Part shown: piece after piece, positions 33,279 to 36,700 of the stretch
How the letters are laid out: each line of letters opens with the position of its first letter
Numbering within the stretch: the stretch's first letter is position 1
Assembly (NCBI RefSeq): GCF_003014695.1
Contig: NZ_PYAS01000030.1
Span: 1 to 36,700, forward strand
Reading direction: 5' to 3'
Origin: Dyadobacter jiangsuensis
GTDB taxonomy: Bacteria; Bacteroidota; Bacteroidia; Cytophagales; Spirosomataceae
DNA: 36,700 nt
Notes under the pieces: model-generated
The model's database searches: none
Seen by the model: only the letters and a program-made list of their open reading frames with translations
What the model was told of the DNA's origin: nothing
Translations under genes and position numbers: made by a program

Positions 33279-34304
33279 ATGAACAACATGCTGCGTGAAC
33301 AAGAAATTGCGGAACAGGCCCTGGCGAATTTGAAGGCGCATACCGGCATTGAAGGTAAGTGGCTTAAAGAGGACTCTCAATTTGGCAAGGGTATTGATGG
33401 GGAAGTTCTGCTTCACCTCAATGGTAACCAGCTAAGGTTCAAAGTGGAGGTCAAGCGTGAATTCCGCGAATACCAGATGAATAGCTTGGTGGAGCAGGCC
33501 GCTCGTTACAGCCCTCTCTTGCTGATATCCGACAGGTTGTACCCCGCTCAGAAGGCGGGACTACGTGAGCATCGAATATCCTATCTGGACGCAGCCGGTA
33601 ACAGCTATATCAGCCATGGAGACATCTTGCTATGGATAGAGGGGCAGAAGGGCGTCTACAATGGGATAGGGGTAGTCAGGACGAACCGGGCGTTCACAAA
33701 AGCTGGTCTGAAGGTAGTCTTTGCGTTACTGCAAAATCCAGATGCCATCAACTACTCTTACCGGGACTTAGCTTCGCTTGCCGGTGTAGCTTTGGGGACT
33801 ATCAATGAAGCCATGACCGCACTCAAAGAGGCTGGATATCTGCTACGGGTGAATAAAAATCGTTTGGTGCTCGATAATAAAAAGCAGCTTCTGGAGCATT
33901 GGCTGGTCGGATATGGCAACGTTCTTAAACCATCTCTGCTAGTGGGTGACTACCAAATGCGGGATACGATCAACTGGAAACGCGCGAGCCTTCCCCAGGG
34001 AGCCCTGTGGGGCGGTGAACCTGCAGCAGATCTTGTAACAGGTCATTTGTCCCCCGAGCAATGGACTATTTATATCGGTGTTGGTAAAAGCGAGGTCGCA
34101 AAGGCTTTGCATTTGATCCCTAAACAGGGGGGCAATCTAAGACTGTTTAAAAAATTCTGGACGGATGCTGCAAGTGATACGCAGCACATCACTACACCTG
34201 ATCTGATCACATATGCGGACCTATTGCTAACAGGTGATCAAAGGTGTATAGAAACCGCAACCCTGATTTATCAACAGAAGCTAAGCAACACCTTTGATAT
34301 CTGA
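33279..34304 (+). CDS. Type IV antitoxin, AbiEi family
   Basis: A 341-aa protein. The central part (about 145-205) is a winged helix: GLKVVFALLQNPDAINYSYR, L-A-S-L-A-G-V-A, and GTINEAMTALKEAGYLLRV. This matches AbiEi-type antitoxins, which repress their own operon and counter the AbiEii nucleotidyltransferase without binding it. The N-terminal about 125 residues show a D40-x-E42 ... E57-V-K59 spacing reminiscent of PD-(D/E)XK nuclease folds (GIDGEVLL, then FKVEVKRE). The C-terminal third is the AbiEi-like tail of unknown role. The stop overlaps the toxin start by one base, so translation is coupled. Confidence 0.78.
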   Translation: MNNMLREQEIAEQALANLKAHTGIEGKWLKEDSQFGKGIDGEVLLHLNGNQLRFKVEVKREFREYQMNSLVEQAARYSPLLLISDRLYPAQKAGLREHRISYLDAAGNSYISHGDILLWIEGQKGVYNGIGVVRTNRAFTKAGLKVVFALLQNPDAINYSYRDLASLAGVALGTINEAMTALKEAGYLLRVNKNRLVLDNKKQLLEHWLVGYGNVLKPSLLVGDYQMRDTINWKRASLPQGALWGGEPAADLVTGHLSPEQWTIYIGVGKSEVAKALHLIPKQGGNLRLFKKFWTDAASDTQHITTPDLITYADLLLTGDQRCIETATLIYQQKLSNTFDI

Positions 34305-35158
34305 TGGATTACAGCGCACTAAAACCAGTTTTGGATACCATTGAGCAGGCAATGGGTACGCTAGGGGTAGACTATTACCTGATTGGCGCGCTGGCCAGGG
34401 ACATTTGGTACCAGCGCTCAAAAATCAACTCAAGAGCAACCAGGGATGTGGATTTTGCAGTCCTGGTGGGAAGTGAGCAGGAGTATGAGGCGGTAAAAAA
34501 CCACTTGATAGAAAACAAAAATTACGTTCCGCTCCGGGGAAACGCTTACGTTTTGATCTCGCCGGAAAAATACCAGATCGATTTACTACCGTTCGGAGAA
34601 ATTGCTTCATCGGGCTCTATATTATTGGAAGGGCAGGGGATGACAAAAATAAGCGTAGCAGGAATGCAGGAGGTTTATGAACGCGGAACAGAAAAGGTCG
34701 AGTTTCAAACCGGCAACACTTTCAAAGCAGCTACGATTGCCGGCATTGCATTACTGAAACTGATCGCATACGACGATCGCCCGGAAGCAAGGCAAAAGGA
34801 TGCCAAAGACATCGGCAATATCCTTTTGCATTATTTTGACATGCATACCGAAATGATTTATGAGAACCATCTGGACCTGTTTGCCGATCATGATCAGATA
34901 GATTCAAATCAGCAGTGGGAGTTAACCGATATTGGCGCGATTGTCCTGGGGCGGGAAATGGCGTTGATTGCTCAGGACAACCGGGCCCTGCATGAGCGGC
35001 TTGTCAGAATATTGTCTGGCGAAATTGTTGCTGACGAGAAAAGCCAATTCATTAGGTTGATTGCCAAAGATCGCGGCATGGAAGTCCAGCAGGTTGTAGC
35101 CAGTCTCAATCAAGTCCTGTGGGGCCTGGAAAACACTGCCCTGCCATCTTCAAAATAG
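34304..35158 (+). CDS. Nucleotidyltransferase toxin, AbiEii-like
   Basis: A 284-aa cytoplasmic nucleotidyltransferase of the AbiEii/AbiGii (DUF1814-like) type. The polymerase-beta-like core has Y-Y-L-I-G-A-L-A-R-D (about 24-33), RATRDVDFAV with Asp48 and Asp50, and a third acidic residue Asp93 in YQIDLLPFGE. The motif LLKLIAYDDRPEARQKDAKD (about 147-166) matches the family's K-x-x-A-x-x-D-R-x-x-x-R-x-K-D-x-x-D element. Related toxins transfer nucleotides to tRNA or other acceptors; this one's target is unknown. The first motif has G-A rather than the usual G-G. Confidence 0.82.
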   Translation: MDYSALKPVLDTIEQAMGTLGVDYYLIGALARDIWYQRSKINSRATRDVDFAVLVGSEQEYEAVKNHLIENKNYVPLRGNAYVLISPEKYQIDLLPFGEIASSGSILLEGQGMTKISVAGMQEVYERGTEKVEFQTGNTFKAATIAGIALLKLIAYDDRPEARQKDAKDIGNILLHYFDMHTEMIYENHLDLFADHDQIDSNQQWELTDIGAIVLGREMALIAQDNRALHERLVRILSGEIVADEKSQFIRLIAKDRGMEVQQVVASLNQVLWGLENTALPSSK

Positions 35159-35201
35159 TCCGCGGGTAGATTGGTAATCAGACAACCGCTTCCCATGCCT
35201 G

Positions 35202-35768
35202 TTAGCGGCAGGCCCTGATCCGGCTGAGCGTGAAAGGCCTGATTCCCAGAAAATGGGCAATGTCCTGTAATTTTATTCTGGTCGAGGGATATGACTGCTG
35301 AAATGCTTTGTAAGCGTCTGCGGCAGGAAGTAACAGGATTTCGGCACGCTGCCTTAGTCTTCTCCGCTCGATCGCGTTTAGTTTGTTTGATAACCGGCTT
35401 GCCTCGCTATACTTGGTAGTTAACACATCGATCGAGGTAGCTGAAAGCGATAGCAGAATAGTATCCTCTATAAACGTCAGGTGCTCCGGTTCGGCAATCG
35501 TCCCATGATCTTTTGTGATAATAAACATGTTTTCCCACCAAAATCCGGTGACAACTTCCTTGCCGAATTGATTGAAATAGTTGCCCTTTACGATGCCGGC
35601 AGCGACAAAATAGATCACGTTCTGACGGATGTTTTTTGGCCCGATTTCCGAATCTTTCTTGAACGTTTCTATTTGAATATGCTCACTTAGCTCGACAAGC
35701 ATTTCGTCCGGGACTCTGCCAAACTCCCTAAGCTTGTCAAACAGGACCTCTGTTGCGGGACTTTCCAT
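35202..35768 (-). CDS. Crp/Fnr-family transcriptional regulator
   Basis: A 188-aa regulator: an N-terminal cyclic-nucleotide-binding-like barrel (about 10-120, including N-V-I-Y-F-V-A-A-G-I-V-K-G and GFWWENMFI) and a C-terminal winged helix ending LQDIAHFLGIRPFTLSRIR. The protein ends about ten residues sooner after this helix than many relatives. The ATG at 35768 is taken as start; a TTG six bases upstream is less likely. It lies 2 nt downstream of the unidentified gene 35771-36547 and is co-transcribed with it. Confidence 0.83.
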   Translation of the reverse strand: MESPATEVLFDKLREFGRVPDEMLVELSEHIQIETFKKDSEIGPKNIRQNVIYFVAAGIVKGNYFNQFGKEVVTGFWWENMFIITKDHGTIAEPEHLTFIEDTILLSLSATSIDVLTTKYSEASRLSNKLNAIERRRLRQRAEILLLPAADAYKAFQQSYPSTRIKLQDIAHFLGIRPFTLSRIRACR

Positions 35769-35770
35769 TG

Positions 35771-36640
35771 TCAATATTCTTTGATCCAGTTGATCATTCC
35801 CTCCAGCATCCTTATCACGATTGCCTTATCTGCCTGCTCAAACGCGTAGGACTTATTGCGCATACTTTCCTGCGAAAGGTCTTCCTTGCGTGGGGTAGAA
35901 AGGTAGGGGGCGATGGTCTGAATGACTGCATTCAGGGATTTCGCCTTTACTACCCGGGTTGCATCCATCGCGCGTAGTGTCAATGCGACCTGATCGACAG
36001 AGAGAAAACACATGATTTTGAAAGGGTCGCTTTTTGCTTTGGAGGGCTGCTGCTGGTTTTGCAGGGGCAAGACATCCCACTGATGTTTCTTTTCCAGGTA
36101 GGTGATCTCCTGCGCAAACCAGTTGCCCAATACTTTTTTGAGGTCTGCATGATGCGGATTAAGTTTGACCGTCGGTTTTCGGTGCATCTGGTTGAATTGC
36201 TTGTAAGACAACAGTAGTTCTGTCATCTTCTCGTGCACGGCACCGAAAGCATTGATTTTTTGAGCCAGCTTTTGCGTGTAGTAGTTCATGAAGCTGCGGC
36301 TGTTGAAATTCAAATAGACCAGTAGCTCTACGACAGCTCCGTGCAGCGTTGTTTCATCCTGCTGATGGCTGATTTTCTCAAGACCAGCAAGCAGTTCTTT
36401 TTTGTAGAATACCTCGCGGAATGAGACCGGCCTTTTTTCAGAATCATAAATGAAATAGTTCAGACTTTGCAAGACGATATCGGTAAGCGTCCGGTTGTCA
36501 ACCCGGACGAACAGCTCTTGCCTGAGCAGCTCCAACCTGTCAAGCATCTCACGTTTGATTTGGGAAAGGTAAGCAGCCGGTGCCCGCTCGTCCAGGCTCA
36601 GATACTGGAAAATTCGGTGAAATTGACCACCCCGTTTCAG
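35771..36640 (-). CDS. Unidentified helical protein, 5' end disrupted
   Basis: The ATG at 36547 gives 258 aa. The same frame stays open upstream through plausible protein (RIFQYLSLDERAPAAYLSQI, then KRE) and on into the insertion-sequence-like repeats, without a stop to the window edge. The original start was therefore probably further upstream and has been cut off. The protein is helical and basic with no signal peptide or membrane segment. A Q-rich linker (QNQQQPSKAKS) separates two halves, and the C-terminus reads KAIVIRMLEGMINWIKEY. I do not recognise a family; a distant resemblance in length and tail to RteC-type regulators is not enough to name it. Confidence 0.6.
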   Translation of the reverse strand: MKRGGQFHRIFQYLSLDERAPAAYLSQIKREMLDRLELLRQELFVRVDNRTLTDIVLQSLNYFIYDSEKRPVSFREVFYKKELLAGLEKISHQQDETTLHGAVVELLVYLNFNSRSFMNYYTQKLAQKINAFGAVHEKMTELLLSYKQFNQMHRKPTVKLNPHHADLKKVLGNWFAQEITYLEKKHQWDVLPLQNQQQPSKAKSDPFKIMCFLSVDQVALTLRAMDATRVVKAKSLNAVIQTIAPYLSTPRKEDLSQESMRNKSYAFEQADKAIVIRMLEGMINWIKEY

Positions 36641-36700
36641 TTTAAACTGACCACCTGTTCCGGGCGAAATTGACCACCCCGTTTCGGAGCAAATTGACCA
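36620..36700. mobile_element. Terminal repeats of an IS21-like element (partial)
   Basis: Four near-identical units start at 36620, 36644, 36667 and 36691, spaced 23-24 nt. Units one and three share AAATTGACCACCCCGTTTC exactly; unit two is AAACTGACCACCTGTTCCG. Multiple TGACCA(CC) repeats at the edge are typical of IS21-family termini, where IstA binds. The transposase genes would lie outside the window to the right. Confidence 0.65.

Overview
The window looks like a chromosomal accessory region of a Bacteroidota bacterium, most likely of the Cytophagales type (Dyadobacter/Spirosoma-like). The signs are a SusC/SusD pair, a C-terminal type IX secretion sorting domain, a Bacteroidetes-type (MPF_B) conjugation gene set, a DUF6520 peptide, and promoters of the TTTG / TAnnTTTG type. 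The genus is inferred from gene style, not from a marker gene.

Region 1 (about 400-7765) is a cluster of small redox and stress-type enzymes with their regulators: an ABM-SnoaL fusion, an Atu4866-like lipoprotein, a sensor-only AraC relative next to a complete AraC regulator, a flavin reductase-like protein, two SDR oxidoreductases, an F420-reductase-like Rossmann protein, a YcaC-like isochorismatase hydrolase and a Crp/Fnr regulator. Most units end in clear hairpin terminators, and several start just downstream of a TAnnTTTG-like box.

Region 2 (about 7800-12990) is a scrap zone. It holds a doubly frameshifted serine resolvase, a small fragment of unknown origin, an orphan consensus promoter, and an AT-rich insert carrying a cysteine-rich lipoprotein and a type IX-secreted subtilisin-like protease. 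After these come the 3' tail of a lost gene with its terminator and a broken alpha/beta hydrolase.

Region 3 (about 12990-25740) is a long minus-strand conjugation operon. In transcription order it has a membrane protein, TraE (DUF4134), TraF (DUF4133), TraG (VirB4 ATPase), three tandem TraI-like periplasmic proteins, TraJ, TraK, a TraL-position protein, TraM, TraN, a DUF3945-type accessory protein and a small basic protein. No relaxase, coupling protein or integrase is visible. Upstream of the operon are a cluster of GGTTGCAA repeats, a GIY-YIG-like protein, and a small XRE regulator with a perfect palindromic operator. A 111-nt nested inverted repeat follows.

Region 4 (about 26170-32680) is a SusC-SusD-TlpA uptake operon with a convergent DUF6520 secreted peptide.

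Region 5 (33216 to the end) carries a type IV (AbiE-like) toxin-antitoxin pair with a readable promoter and operator. It ends with a Crp/Fnr regulator and an unidentified gene whose 5' end runs into a multi-repeat terminus resembling an IS21-family element that continues past the window.
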